A stretch of 64,000 nucleotides of DNA, taken from positions 100,308 to 164,307 of the forward strand of contig CALGBY010000134.1 in assembly GCA_937886445.1 (NCBI GenBank), in the 5' to 3' direction. Of this stretch, positions 25,310-33,665 are shown piece after piece. Below the pieces are notes generated by a model. The model ran no database searches and had not been told where the DNA came from. It was given only the letters and a program-made list of their open reading frames with translations. The translations under genes and the position numbers were made by a program. This DNA comes from an uncultured Clostridia bacterium (lineage in GTDB: Bacteria; Bacillota; Clostridia; Christensenellales; Aristaeellaceae). Position 1 is the first letter of the stretch. Each line of letters begins with the position of its first letter.

Positions 25310-27178
25310 TCAGAATTTTCTGGTGTTTTCGATGTGCGCACTCATATCCGCGTACGCCTTCTGTACCCGCTCCTGTGTGCTTACCTCGGCCACGCCCACT
25401 CTCCACCAGGAGTCAAAACCGGGCGTCATGGTGCCGGGCAGCACCTTGATATCATACAGCACGGGCCTGTCCTGACGGAGAGCGTCACGGAGCGCTTTTT
25501 TCAATTCTTCCTCCGTGCGCACGGTGTAGGTCTTAAGGCCGTAGCCTGCGGCGCATTTCGCGTAATCCACAGGCATGACCGCTCCGTCCAGACTGCCCGT
25601 CACGGGGTCACGGAAGCGGAATACTGTACCGAAGGTATCGTTGCCCTGGTTGTTCTGCAGGTTTTCAATACAGCCCCAGCCGCTGTTGTCAAACAGGCAG
25701 AAGTGTACGCGCAGCCCCTCCTGCAGGCAGGTGAGCAGTTCGCTGTGCGCCATCAGGAAGGTGCCGTCGCCAAAGAAGGTGTATACTTCGTTTTCGGGGC
25801 AGGCCAGTTTCACACCCAGAGCGCCGTTGGTCTCATAGCCCATATTGGAGAAGCCGTATTCCATATGGTAGGTGTCACGGTCTCCAGGGCGGAACAGGCG
25901 CTGCATATCGCCGGGCAGGCTGCCGGCGCTGCCCACGGCGATGTCCTTTCTGCCCATAAACTCATTGATGATGCCCAGTGCTCTTGTCTGGGAAAGGCCG
26001 CGGGGATCGGATACGGTGTAGTATCTGTCCGCGACCGTGAGCCATTCATCCCGCTCCTTTTTCACCTCGTCCGCGTATGCGTAGGTATAGCCCTTCAGCG
26101 CTTTTGTGAGCAGCTTCAGGCCTTCTCTCGCGTCACACAGGATGGGCTCGCCGTCCATTTTGACGGCGTCAAAGGGACAGATGTTCAGCGAGACCACCTT
26201 TGTGTTCTCTTTGAACAGGTATTTGGAACAGGTGGTAAAGTCGGTCAGACGGGTGCCCACGGCGATCACCGTGTCGGCCTTCATGCCGATCCGGTTGGCC
26301 GCCTGGCCGCCGGTCACGCCGATGCCGCCCAGGTTGAGCGCGTGCTTCCAGGAGAGGGTGCCCTTGCCCGCCTGAGTCTCCGCAAACGGGATCCCCGTGC
26401 TTTCACAGAAGCGCTTCAGGGCGTCCCCGGCTTCGGAATAACGTACGCCGCCGCCGCAGATGACCAAAGGGCGCTCTGCTTCGCGGATGACCTTTTCGGC
26501 GCGGGCGATCTGATCGGCGTTCGGCACGCGGCGATCCATATGCCAGACGCGCTTCCTCAGGAAGGAGACGGGATAGTCATACGCTTCGCCTTCGGTATCC
26601 TGCGGCATGGCCAGACATACGGCACCGGTATCTGCCGGGTCGGTCAGCACGCGCAGGGCGTGCACAGCGGCTGTCATCAGCTGTTCCGGGCGTTCGATGC
26701 GGTCAAAATAATGGCATACGCCGCGGAAAGCGTCGGTCACGGTCTGGCCGAAGGAGGTGAAGAATTCCGCCTGCTGCAGCACAGGGTCCGGCTGACGGCA
26801 CGCAAAGGTGTCGCCGGGCAGCAGCAGCAAAGGGATGCGGTTGGCCGTTGCGCAGCCGGCGGCGGTCACCATATTCATCGCACCAGGGCCGATCGAGCTC
26901 ACACAGGGGATGATCTCCATGCGGTTCTTCTGCTTGGCAAAGGCCGTGGCGGCCAGCGCCATGTTCTGCTCGTTCTTTCCCTGCAGGAAGCGGATGCCGT
27001 GCCCGCCCTGGCTGAGCGCCTGACCGACGCCCACTACGCAGCCGTGACCGAACACGCCGAAAATGTTGTTGATGAATTTATGCTCGGCGCCGTCCCGTTC
27101 CACATACTGCGCGTCCAGAAAACGCACCAGCGCCTGAGCCATCGTAAGCCGTACGGTCTCCACAGTGTTTTCCTCCAA
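25310..27178 (-). CDS. iolD: Trihydroxycyclohexane-1,2-dione hydrolase IolD
   Basis: 622 residues, the normal length for this thiamine-diphosphate enzyme. Conserved parts are GVFGHGCVVGVGQAL and QGKNEQNMA near the N-terminus (the glutamate that activates the cofactor) and the C-terminal TPP/Mg motif FGDGTFLMAHSELLT followed by LFDNSGWGCIENLQ. It opens the inositol-derived ring to 5-deoxy-glucuronate. It is 24 bp from iolE and 13 bp from iolB. Confidence 0.95.
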   Translation of the reverse strand: MEENTVETVRLTMAQALVRFLDAQYVERDGAEHKFINNIFGVFGHGCVVGVGQALSQGGHGIRFLQGKNEQNMALAATAFAKQKNRMEIIPCVSSIGPGAMNMVTAAGCATANRIPLLLLPGDTFACRQPDPVLQQAEFFTSFGQTVTDAFRGVCHYFDRIERPEQLMTAAVHALRVLTDPADTGAVCLAMPQDTEGEAYDYPVSFLRKRVWHMDRRVPNADQIARAEKVIREAERPLVICGGGVRYSEAGDALKRFCESTGIPFAETQAGKGTLSWKHALNLGGIGVTGGQAANRIGMKADTVIAVGTRLTDFTTCSKYLFKENTKVVSLNICPFDAVKMDGEPILCDAREGLKLLTKALKGYTYAYADEVKKERDEWLTVADRYYTVSDPRGLSQTRALGIINEFMGRKDIAVGSAGSLPGDMQRLFRPGDRDTYHMEYGFSNMGYETNGALGVKLACPENEVYTFFGDGTFLMAHSELLTCLQEGLRVHFCLFDNSGWGCIENLQNNQGNDTFGTVFRFRDPVTGSLDGAVMPVDYAKCAAGYGLKTYTVRTEEELKKALRDALRQDRPVLYDIKVLPGTMTPGFDSWWRVGVAEVSTQERVQKAYADMSAHIENTRKF

Positions 27179-27191
27179 AGCAGCGTTGTAT

Positions 27192-28004
27192 TTACCTGAA
27201 CTGATCTCCCCAGTATTCCTTTCCCTTTTCCTGCACCCACAGGTGCTCTTTCAGGAATACGGGATAATCCGGCTGGCGGTAGGGACAGCCGTCCAGATGC
27301 CTGATGCCCCACAGATACCACAGTGCGTAGCCCGGAGGGGTGCACTGCGGATGAGTCAGTCCGGGCGCGATGAGCACGGTGTCGTTGGTGTGCACCTTGA
27401 CCACATCATCGCCCAGCTCCGCGTAGGCAAAGCCGTTTGCCGGGTTGGTCTTATAGTAGTATACCTCGGGCTGGGGATGATGGTGCGGCGGATAGCTGCT
27501 CCACTTGCCGGGGAAGCCGATCACCTCACCCAGTACAAGATTGGCGTACGGGGCGTTTGAATAATCAAAGATCGTGCGCACGATCCTGGTGGAGGTCTCG
27601 TGCATGGTCCCCTTGCCGCGGAACTCATCGGGTGTATCCTGCGGCAGGTAAAGCTTCGCGCCGAATGCTCTTTCGTTTTCGGTGCGCAGGATGTTGATCT
27701 CCGCGTCCTCGGAGAGGCATACCAGCTCCGCCTTCACAGTTCTGTCCGTGTGCAGTGCGGTAGGCGGCACATCAAAGCAGTTGCTTCTGTCTTCGGTATG
27801 CTCGTTTCCGTTCCATCTGAAGGTCACCTTGCCGTACACCAGCAAAAAGGCCTTTTCAAAGGGGGAATCATCGGTATAGACCTCGCCTTTTTTCATGCGC
27901 AGGATGCCGAAATCCATCAGCATCCCGCTGTTTTTACCGTTCATTTCCGTTATGGCGGTATAGCCGTACGGGTTTTCCGCCTGTCCGCGTATTACCGGCT
28001 GCAT
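27192..28004 (-). CDS. iolB: 5-deoxy-glucuronate isomerase IolB
   Basis: 270 residues, double-cupin fold. The second cupin is visible as WSSYPPHHHPQPEVYYYK with the metal-binding histidines and Glu, and the family signature FDYSNAPYANLVLGEV precedes it. It converts 5-deoxy-glucuronate to 2-deoxy-5-keto-gluconate, the substrate of IolC. A strong stem-loop (28195-28227) and a 240-bp gap separate it from iolG, unlike the tight spacing elsewhere in the operon. Confidence 0.94.
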   Translation of the reverse strand: MQPVIRGQAENPYGYTAITEMNGKNSGMLMDFGILRMKKGEVYTDDSPFEKAFLLVYGKVTFRWNGNEHTEDRSNCFDVPPTALHTDRTVKAELVCLSEDAEINILRTENERAFGAKLYLPQDTPDEFRGKGTMHETSTRIVRTIFDYSNAPYANLVLGEVIGFPGKWSSYPPHHHPQPEVYYYKTNPANGFAYAELGDDVVKVHTNDTVLIAPGLTHPQCTPPGYALWYLWGIRHLDGCPYRQPDYPVFLKEHLWVQEKGKEYWGDQFR

Positions 28005-28194
28005 TTTGAATTTTCCTTTCTTTTTGCCACGGAAAAGGAGAGCTGTTCATAAGCAGCGAGGATCTTGCAGATATTATATTACAGCAAGCTCGTTGCTTTA
28101 TAGCCCCTTTGCGTAATAATCAATATAAATCTGTGATATATCAGAGACGATGGGAACCACGGGTGGTCCGGAGGGTCGAAGCCCGTTCTGTTGT

Positions 28195-28227
28195 GTTCCC
28201 GGTACTGCCTTCAGCAGTACCGGGAAC
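28195..28227. promoter_or_regulatory. Perfect 14-bp stem-loop between iolG and iolB
   Basis: GTTCCCGGTACTGC and GCAGTACCGGGAAC flank a five-base loop. No T-run follows on the minus strand, so it is more likely an mRNA processing or stability element, or a partial terminator, than a full terminator. Confidence 0.5.
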
Positions 28228-28245
28228 GCAGGTGCGGCCTGATCA

Positions 28246-29259
28246 TTACAGGATCTCGGAGATCTTTACGGGGCGGTGCTCATCCAGGCTCTTCTTGGCG
28301 GCCTTGGCCAGCACAACGCTCATCAGACCGGCGTGGATGCCCACGGGCACTTCGGTATCATTGCGGACCGCCGCCACAAACTGGCGCATTTCCTCAATGA
28401 AGGAAGCCATATAGCGCTCGAGGAAGAAATACTGGGGCTTGTCGCTTACAACGCCGCCCGCGGTGCTTACGCGCACGGTGCTGTCACCGTCATTCTCGCC
28501 GGCTGCCATGCCCAGGCTGCCGAAGGCCTCTACGCGCTGGTCATAGCCGTAGGCCGCGCGGCGGCTGTTGTCGATCACGCCCAGAGCGCCGTTCGCGAAG
28601 GTGAGGGTCACGATGGCTGTATCCACGTCACCGGCCTCGCCGATGCGCTTGTCCACAAGGGATGTGCCCATTGCGTATACCTCGGTCACATCGCTGCCGG
28701 CCAGGAACATCGCCATATCAAAGTCGTGGATCATCATATCGATATACAGGCCGCCGGAGGAAGCTGCGTATTCGGGAGAGGGGGGCTCGGGGTCGCGGGA
28801 GGTGATCTTGATGATCTCCACATTGCCCAGCTTGCCTTCCTTTACCAGCTGCTGCACGCGGCCGTGGTTGTGGTCAAAACGGCGGTTGAAACCGATCTGC
28901 AGTTTAACGCCGGTCTCTTTGGCTACTTCGGCGGTCTTCCGGATCTTTTCCACCGTCAGGTCCACCGGCTTTTCGCAGAACACATGCTTGCCGGTCTTCA
29001 TCGCGGCGATCGCGATATCGGCATGGGTGGGCGTGGGGGAGCATACCAGTACGGCATCGATCGCGGGATCGTTCACGATGTCCAGGTAATTGTCGCTGTA
29101 GGCGGGAATGCCGAACTTTTCCGCCAGCGCTTTCGCGCTTTCTACGCGCACGTCGGTCACGCGCACGATCTCGGCTTCGGGGATATGATAGGTGATGGAC
29201 TGGGCATGCACATTGCCGATTCTGCCGGCGCCTACAAGGCCGATCTTCAGTTTATCCAT
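28246..29259 (-). CDS. iolG: Inositol 2-dehydrogenase IolG
   Basis: 337 residues, GFO/IDH/MocA family. An N-terminal Rossmann motif (LVGAGRIGNVHAQS) is followed by the CEKPVDLT segment with the conserved Lys, and the catalytic region GGLYIDMMIHDFDMA with the Asp/His pair. It oxidises myo-inositol to 2-keto-myo-inositol with NAD, the first pathway step. An AAAGGAG site lies before the ATG. A related specificity (scyllo-inositol) cannot be excluded. Confidence 0.9.
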   Translation of the reverse strand: MDKLKIGLVGAGRIGNVHAQSITYHIPEAEIVRVTDVRVESAKALAEKFGIPAYSDNYLDIVNDPAIDAVLVCSPTPTHADIAIAAMKTGKHVFCEKPVDLTVEKIRKTAEVAKETGVKLQIGFNRRFDHNHGRVQQLVKEGKLGNVEIIKITSRDPEPPSPEYAASSGGLYIDMMIHDFDMAMFLAGSDVTEVYAMGTSLVDKRIGEAGDVDTAIVTLTFANGALGVIDNSRRAAYGYDQRVEAFGSLGMAAGENDGDSTVRVSTAGGVVSDKPQYFFLERYMASFIEEMRQFVAAVRNDTEVPVGIHAGLMSVVLAKAAKKSLDEHRPVKISEIL

Positions 29260-29299
29260 GGTGATTTCTCCTTTATATATGTGTTAATTGTTTCGTTTA

Positions 29300-30811
29300 T
29301 CAGCGGCTGCCGTCCCAGGTATCCACGGAGGCGTTCTTCTTTTCCTCCTCGTCAAACCAGCGCACGGTGACGCACTTGGAATCGGTATAGAAGCGGAACG
29401 CGTCCTTTCCGTGGCAGTGCAGATCGCCGAAGAAGCTCTGCTTGTGGCCCGAGAAGGGGAACACGGCGATGGGTACGGGAATGCCTACGTTGACGCCCAC
29501 CATGCCGCCGTCGGTATGCTTGGCAAACTCGCGGGCGTAATAGCCGTTCTGGGTAAAGATCACGCTGCCGTTGGCGAACGGGTTGCGGTTCATCAGGGCA
29601 AGACCTTCTTCGAAGTTCTTTACGCGCTTGATGCACAGCACGGGACCGAACACCTCGCGGGTGCCGATCGTCATTTCTTCGGTGACGTGATCAAAGATGG
29701 TGGGCCCGATATAGTAGCCGTCCTCATAGCCCTCCGGTTTTACATCACGTCCGTCCAGAATCAGTTCCGCGCCTTCGGCGATACCTTTTTCGATCCAGTC
29801 CAGCACAAATTTCTGATGGCTCTTGCTGCCTACGGGGCCCAGCTTGCTGGTCTTGTCATAGGCGGGGCCTACCTTCAGCCCCTTGCACAGGCGCACGATC
29901 TCGGCGACCAGCTCATCCGCGATCTCCTCCTCCACCACTACAACGGGCAGTGCCATGCAGCGCTCGCCGGCGCAGCCGAAGGAGGAATTCATGATACCGG
30001 CGGCGGTGCGGGTGATGGGGGCATCCTTCAGCACCAGCGCGTGGTTCTTCGCCTCACACAGGCACTGCACGCGCTTGCCGGTGGAAGCGGCGGTGGCGTA
30101 GATGTGCTTTCCGACCTCGGTGGAGCCCACAAAGGTGATGCCCTTGATATCGGGATGGGTGAGCAGCAGCTCCGCCTCGTCCCTTGAGCAGGGAACGATG
30201 TTGAACACGCCGTCCGGGATGCCGGCTTCCTTATAAAGCTGGGCAAACTTGAGGCAGGTCATGGGGGTGGTGGAGGCGGGCTTCAGCACGAAGGTGTTGC
30301 CGCAGACGATGGCGAGCGGCGCCATCCAGCCTACTGGGATCATCGCGGGGAAGTTCCAGGGGGCAATGCCGGCAAACACGCCCAGCGGCTCGCGGTACAG
30401 CGTGGTGTCGTAACCGGAGGAGGCGTCCATCAGGCTTTCGCCCATCAGCAGAGAGGGGGCGGAACAGGCCAGTTCGGTCATATCCAGCGCCTTGCCCACA
30501 TCGCCGGCGGCTTCGCTCCAGCACTTGCCGTTCTCAGTGGCGCACAGGCGGGTCAGCTCCTCCATATCGCGCTCGATGAGCTGATGCAGCTTCATCATGA
30601 TGGCGGCGCGCTTTCTGACGGGGGTGTTCTTCCAGGCGGGGTAGGCGGCTTTGGCGGCGGCTACCGCGGCTTCCACTTCCTCACGGGTGCACTTGGGCAC
30701 CTTCGCGATGGGCTTGCCTGTGGAAGGGTCATAGATGGTGGTAAAGGCGGTGCTTTTGCTCTCAACATATTCGCCGTTGATGTACGGCTTCATGACCGGG
30801 ATCTCAGACAT
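29300..30811 (-). CDS. iolA: CoA-acylating methylmalonate/malonate-semialdehyde dehydrogenase
   Basis: 503 residues of the aldehyde dehydrogenase superfamily. The visible MMSDH pattern includes PWNFPAMIPVGWMAPL, GSTEVGKHIY and the catalytic cysteine in NSSFGCAGERCMALP (second Cys, near residue 295). In inositol catabolism it converts malonate semialdehyde to acetyl-CoA and CO2. It is encoded between iolC and iolG with short spacers, consistent with the operon order. Confidence 0.93.
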   Translation of the reverse strand: MSEIPVMKPYINGEYVESKSTAFTTIYDPSTGKPIAKVPKCTREEVEAAVAAAKAAYPAWKNTPVRKRAAIMMKLHQLIERDMEELTRLCATENGKCWSEAAGDVGKALDMTELACSAPSLLMGESLMDASSGYDTTLYREPLGVFAGIAPWNFPAMIPVGWMAPLAIVCGNTFVLKPASTTPMTCLKFAQLYKEAGIPDGVFNIVPCSRDEAELLLTHPDIKGITFVGSTEVGKHIYATAASTGKRVQCLCEAKNHALVLKDAPITRTAAGIMNSSFGCAGERCMALPVVVVEEEIADELVAEIVRLCKGLKVGPAYDKTSKLGPVGSKSHQKFVLDWIEKGIAEGAELILDGRDVKPEGYEDGYYIGPTIFDHVTEEMTIGTREVFGPVLCIKRVKNFEEGLALMNRNPFANGSVIFTQNGYYAREFAKHTDGGMVGVNVGIPVPIAVFPFSGHKQSFFGDLHCHGKDAFRFYTDSKCVTVRWFDEEEKKNASVDTWDGSR

Positions 30812-30847
30812 ATTTTTTCACTCTCCGTTTTTTATTCTTTCAGGCGT

Positions 30848-31870
30848 TTATACCCTGATTTCGGTAACCACTTCGCCGCAAACGGCTTTCTTTTCCTTAA
30901 TGAAGGCAAACAGGGCTTCCTCGGTGGGCATATCCCTGCTGCAGGCATGGCTGGCTACCAGCATGGCGGCGCTGGCGCTGCCCATCTCAAGCGCGTCCTT
31001 TACGCTCTTTCCCGCCATCAGCCCGTGCAGGAAGGCGCTGGCGTAGCCGTCTCCGCCGCCAAAACCCTTCAGGGCGTTCACGGGGAAGGGGCGCACGATC
31101 CAGTTTCCGTCTTCCTTTGTATAGCAGCGGCTGCCCTCTTTTCCGTGCTTGATCACCAGCAGGGAAACGCCCTTCTCCTGCCAGTAGCGGGCGCTGGCCT
31201 CGTCCGTGCCGTCCAGCCCTGTCAGCTTCTCCATCAGGTCAAACTCCTCGCGGCTGCCCAGTACGATATCGGCTTTTTCGGCGACCAGAGAGGTATACAC
31301 CGCGATCTCATCCTTGTTTTTCCAGGTGTAGGCACGGTAGTCGGCGTCAAAGATCACGGTGATCCCGTTCTTTTTTGCGTAGCTCAGTGCCTTCAGCGAG
31401 GCTTCTCTCGTAGGAGAGGCGCAGAGGGCGGTACCGCTGATGAGGAGGGATCTTGAGGAACGGATGTATTCCTCATCCACATCATCCGGGTGTAGCATCA
31501 GGTCCGCCGCGCCCTCCCGGTACATCAGGATGCTGCTCTTTTCGGGGCTCAGGATCTCCGTAAAGGTGAGCCCCAGGCATTCTCCGTTCGTGCATCTTGT
31601 GATGTGGCTCACATCGATCTTTTCATTCTTAAAGTAATCGGTCACATAGTCGCCGAAGCGGTCGTCCGATACCTTTCCGAGAAAGCCCACCCGGCGAGCG
31701 TATCTTGCCATGCCCACTGCGATGTTCGCGGGGGAGCCGCCCAGATATTTGTTGAAGTTGCCGCTCTCGGAAAGCGGACGGTTCATATCTGTGGGGTTGA
31801 AATCAATGGCGACGCGGCCTACCGGAATGATATCCAGTACCGCGTTCCTGTTATCAAATAACGGTCTCAT
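30848..31870 (-). CDS. iolC: 5-dehydro-2-deoxygluconokinase IolC
   Basis: 340 residues, PfkB-type sugar kinase. The N-terminal GRVAIDFNPTDMNRPL and YLGGSPANIAVGMARY segments match IolC. The C-terminal anion-hole motif, normally GAGD in PfkB kinases, reads GFGGGDGYASAF here, an Ala-to-Gly change next to the catalytic Asp. It phosphorylates 2-deoxy-5-keto-gluconate. The start overlaps the end of iolJ, indicating coupled translation. Confidence 0.93.
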   Translation of the reverse strand: MRPLFDNRNAVLDIIPVGRVAIDFNPTDMNRPLSESGNFNKYLGGSPANIAVGMARYARRVGFLGKVSDDRFGDYVTDYFKNEKIDVSHITRCTNGECLGLTFTEILSPEKSSILMYREGAADLMLHPDDVDEEYIRSSRSLLISGTALCASPTREASLKALSYAKKNGITVIFDADYRAYTWKNKDEIAVYTSLVAEKADIVLGSREEFDLMEKLTGLDGTDEASARYWQEKGVSLLVIKHGKEGSRCYTKEDGNWIVRPFPVNALKGFGGGDGYASAFLHGLMAGKSVKDALEMGSASAAMLVASHACSRDMPTEEALFAFIKEKKAVCGEVVTEIRV

Positions 31871-32706
31871 TTCTGTTCTCCTTCATCTGCCGTAAAACTG
31901 CCGAATATATCAAGATGGGTAAGCACCGTACGGTACGCCGCTTCCTCCATGCGGCGGGAAAGATCGAAATAATCCTTCGCGCCTTCAGCCGCCTGCCTGC
32001 AGGCGGTAAAGGTGGCGGTGGCGATGTTGATCTTCCTCACGCCAAGGGAGATACAGCGGCGGAAATCCTCCGGGGTTATGCCGGTTCCGCCGTGCAGAAC
32101 GAGCGGGATATCTGTTTTGCCGCGTATTTCTTCCAGAATGTCAAAACGCAGATGCGGCGTGCCTTTGTAGATGCCGTGGGCGTTGCCGATCGCGACTGCC
32201 ATCGCGGATACGCCGGTCTCCTCAGCGAAACGGACGGCGGTATCGGGATCCGCGTATACGGCTTCGGCTTCCTGCCCGTCCTCCGTGCGGCCGATGGTGC
32301 CTACCTCACCCTCGGCGGACGCGCCGTAAGCGCGCGCCAGCCCGGCCGCGGCGCGGGTCCTGCGGATGTTCTCTTCCATACACAGACGGCTGCCGTCCAG
32401 CATCACGCCGGTAAAGCCCGTTTCAAGCGCTTCTTTTATACAGCCTTCGGTAAGGCCGTGGTCCAGATGAACGCAGACGGGCACCTTCGCGTGCCGGGCG
32501 CCGGCAAGCATCGCAGGCCCCAGCAGATGAAGCGGTGCGTACGGCAGACGGCACTCCGCCACCTGCAGGATGACCGGCGTATTTTTCTCTTCCGCGGCGC
32601 GCAGCACGCCCCTGATCATTTCAAGGCAGGATACCGAAAACGCGCCGGCAGCGGCGCCGTGTTTTCCGGCAGCGGAAAGCAGTGTGCTCAGATCGCAAAG
32701 GGACAT
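31867..32706 (-). CDS. iolJ: Class II aldolase IolJ (6-phospho-5-dehydro-2-deoxygluconate aldolase)
   Basis: 279 residues of the class II fructose-bisphosphate aldolase family, with zinc-site motifs VCVHLDHG, EGEVGTIG, IGNAHG and the phosphate-binding VLHGGTG. In this operon it should split 2-deoxy-5-keto-gluconate 6-phosphate into DHAP and malonate semialdehyde, completing the set needed for inositol use. Substrate assignment rests on context; the family also includes FBP and tagatose aldolases. Confidence 0.88.
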   Translation of the reverse strand: MSLCDLSTLLSAAGKHGAAAGAFSVSCLEMIRGVLRAAEEKNTPVILQVAECRLPYAPLHLLGPAMLAGARHAKVPVCVHLDHGLTEGCIKEALETGFTGVMLDGSRLCMEENIRRTRAAAGLARAYGASAEGEVGTIGRTEDGQEAEAVYADPDTAVRFAEETGVSAMAVAIGNAHGIYKGTPHLRFDILEEIRGKTDIPLVLHGGTGITPEDFRRCISLGVRKINIATATFTACRQAAEGAKDYFDLSRRMEEAAYRTVLTHLDIFGSFTADEGEQK

Positions 32707-33474
32707 TTACTCCTCTTTTCCGGCAACGAGCAGCGTTATGCCCGTTTCCTCAAGCAGCGTGGTGTAATCTTCCGCGGGAGCGGAATCGGTTATGATACAG
32801 GAAAAGCTTTCAACGGGCGCGAAGGTCATCAGACCCGTTACGCCGAACTTTTTGCTGTCCGCCAGCAGGCATACCTTGTCGCTGTTTTCAACGGCGGCCT
32901 GCTTGATGTCAAATTCCTGCGCGGAGGAATTGGTGGCGCCGTGCGCCGAAAAACCGGTGGCGGCCATAAAGGCAACGCGGATGTTATATTTTTTCAGCAT
33001 CTTTACCGCGTCGCTGCCGGTCATGGAGCGGGTCTTTCTGCGCAGGGTGCCGGGAAGCACGATCACAGTCAGGTTTTCCATTTTGGAGGCGATCACCACG
33101 GCGTCCAGATTATTGGTGATCACCGTCACGTCCTTTTTATCCGCGAGATGCTCCACCATCATCAGCGTAGTGGTGCCGGAATCGATAAAGATGATATCCC
33201 CGTCGTGTACCAGCCCGGCGGCAGCAACGCCGATGCTTTTCTTCGCGTCCTCGCGGCTGATGCGTCTTTCCTCATACGGGGTCAGTACCGCGGCGGCCTG
33301 ACGGGAGCATACGCCGCCGTATACCTTTTCCACTGTGCCCCTTAATATCAGCTGTGCGATATCACGGCGCACCGTGTTGGCCGATACGCCGAAATGCGCG
33401 ATGATCTCTTCCATTGTGGCTGTGCCCCGCTGGGCGATGTATTTTTCCATTTCCAAAATACGAGAGGCTTTCAT
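32707..33474 (-). CDS. DeoR family regulator of the inositol operon (IolR-like)
   Basis: 255 residues from the ATG at 33474, which has an AAGGGGAGATG site; the frame is open upstream to 33516 without one. The N-terminal HTH (MEEIIAHFGVSANTVRRDIAQL) is followed by the DeoR sugar-phosphate effector domain (VHDGDIIFIDSGTTTLMM). It is the first gene of the iol operon. IolR of Bacillus is of this family and represses iol genes until an inositol intermediate binds, so the same role is likely. Its own promoter contains a 13-bp box that is repeated 63 bp away. Confidence 0.85.
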   Translation of the reverse strand: MKASRILEMEKYIAQRGTATMEEIIAHFGVSANTVRRDIAQLILRGTVEKVYGGVCSRQAAAVLTPYEERRISREDAKKSIGVAAAGLVHDGDIIFIDSGTTTLMMVEHLADKKDVTVITNNLDAVVIASKMENLTVIVLPGTLRRKTRSMTGSDAVKMLKKYNIRVAFMAATGFSAHGATNSSAQEFDIKQAAVENSDKVCLLADSKKFGVTGLMTFAPVESFSCIITDSAPAEDYTTLLEETGITLLVAGKEE

Positions 33475-33504
33475 ACAGTCATCTCCCCTTCTTATCTGCC
33501 TTTT

Positions 33505-33532
33505 ATTGTATACCAATTTTTGAATTTGTAAA
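33505..33532 (-). promoter_or_regulatory. Promoter of the inositol operon with embedded operator box
   Basis: On the minus strand TTTACA (33532-33527), 16 bp and TACAAT (33510-33505). The box AATTTTTGAATTT (plus strand 33515-33527) fills the spacer, an ideal position for repression. Confidence 0.6.
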
Positions 33533-33590
33533 GGGATTTTGAGTAAATTCTGATATATTTATTAGTAACTTACAATTAATTTTTGAATTT
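33515..33590. promoter_or_regulatory. Pair of identical 13-bp boxes, candidate operators
   Basis: AATTTTTGAATTT occurs at 33515-33527 and 33578-33590, 63 bp apart, which is six turns of B-DNA. One lies inside the iol promoter and the other just upstream of the divergent promoter at 33606. A looser relative (ATTTTGAGTAAATT) lies between them at 33536-33549. Confidence 0.5.
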
Positions 33591-33605
33591 TTGTGATTTT
33601 TCCTG

Positions 33606-33634
33606 TTGAAAAAGGTTTCGGGTTTTGATATACT
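33606..33634 (+). promoter_or_regulatory. Promoter of the glycan-utilisation operon
   Basis: TTGAAA (33606-33611), 17 bp and TATACT (33629-33634), 31 bp before the ATG at 33666. It is divergent from the inositol operon promoter. Confidence 0.65.
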
Positions 33635-33665
33635 GATGTCACATCGAACTGAAATGGGGATTTTT

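Noticed and set aside
21336..27199. Long plus-strand ORFs (536 and 621 codons) opposite the mannosidase and iolD genes
   Set aside because: Antisense shadows of strongly recognised genes, without ribosome sites or domain signatures.
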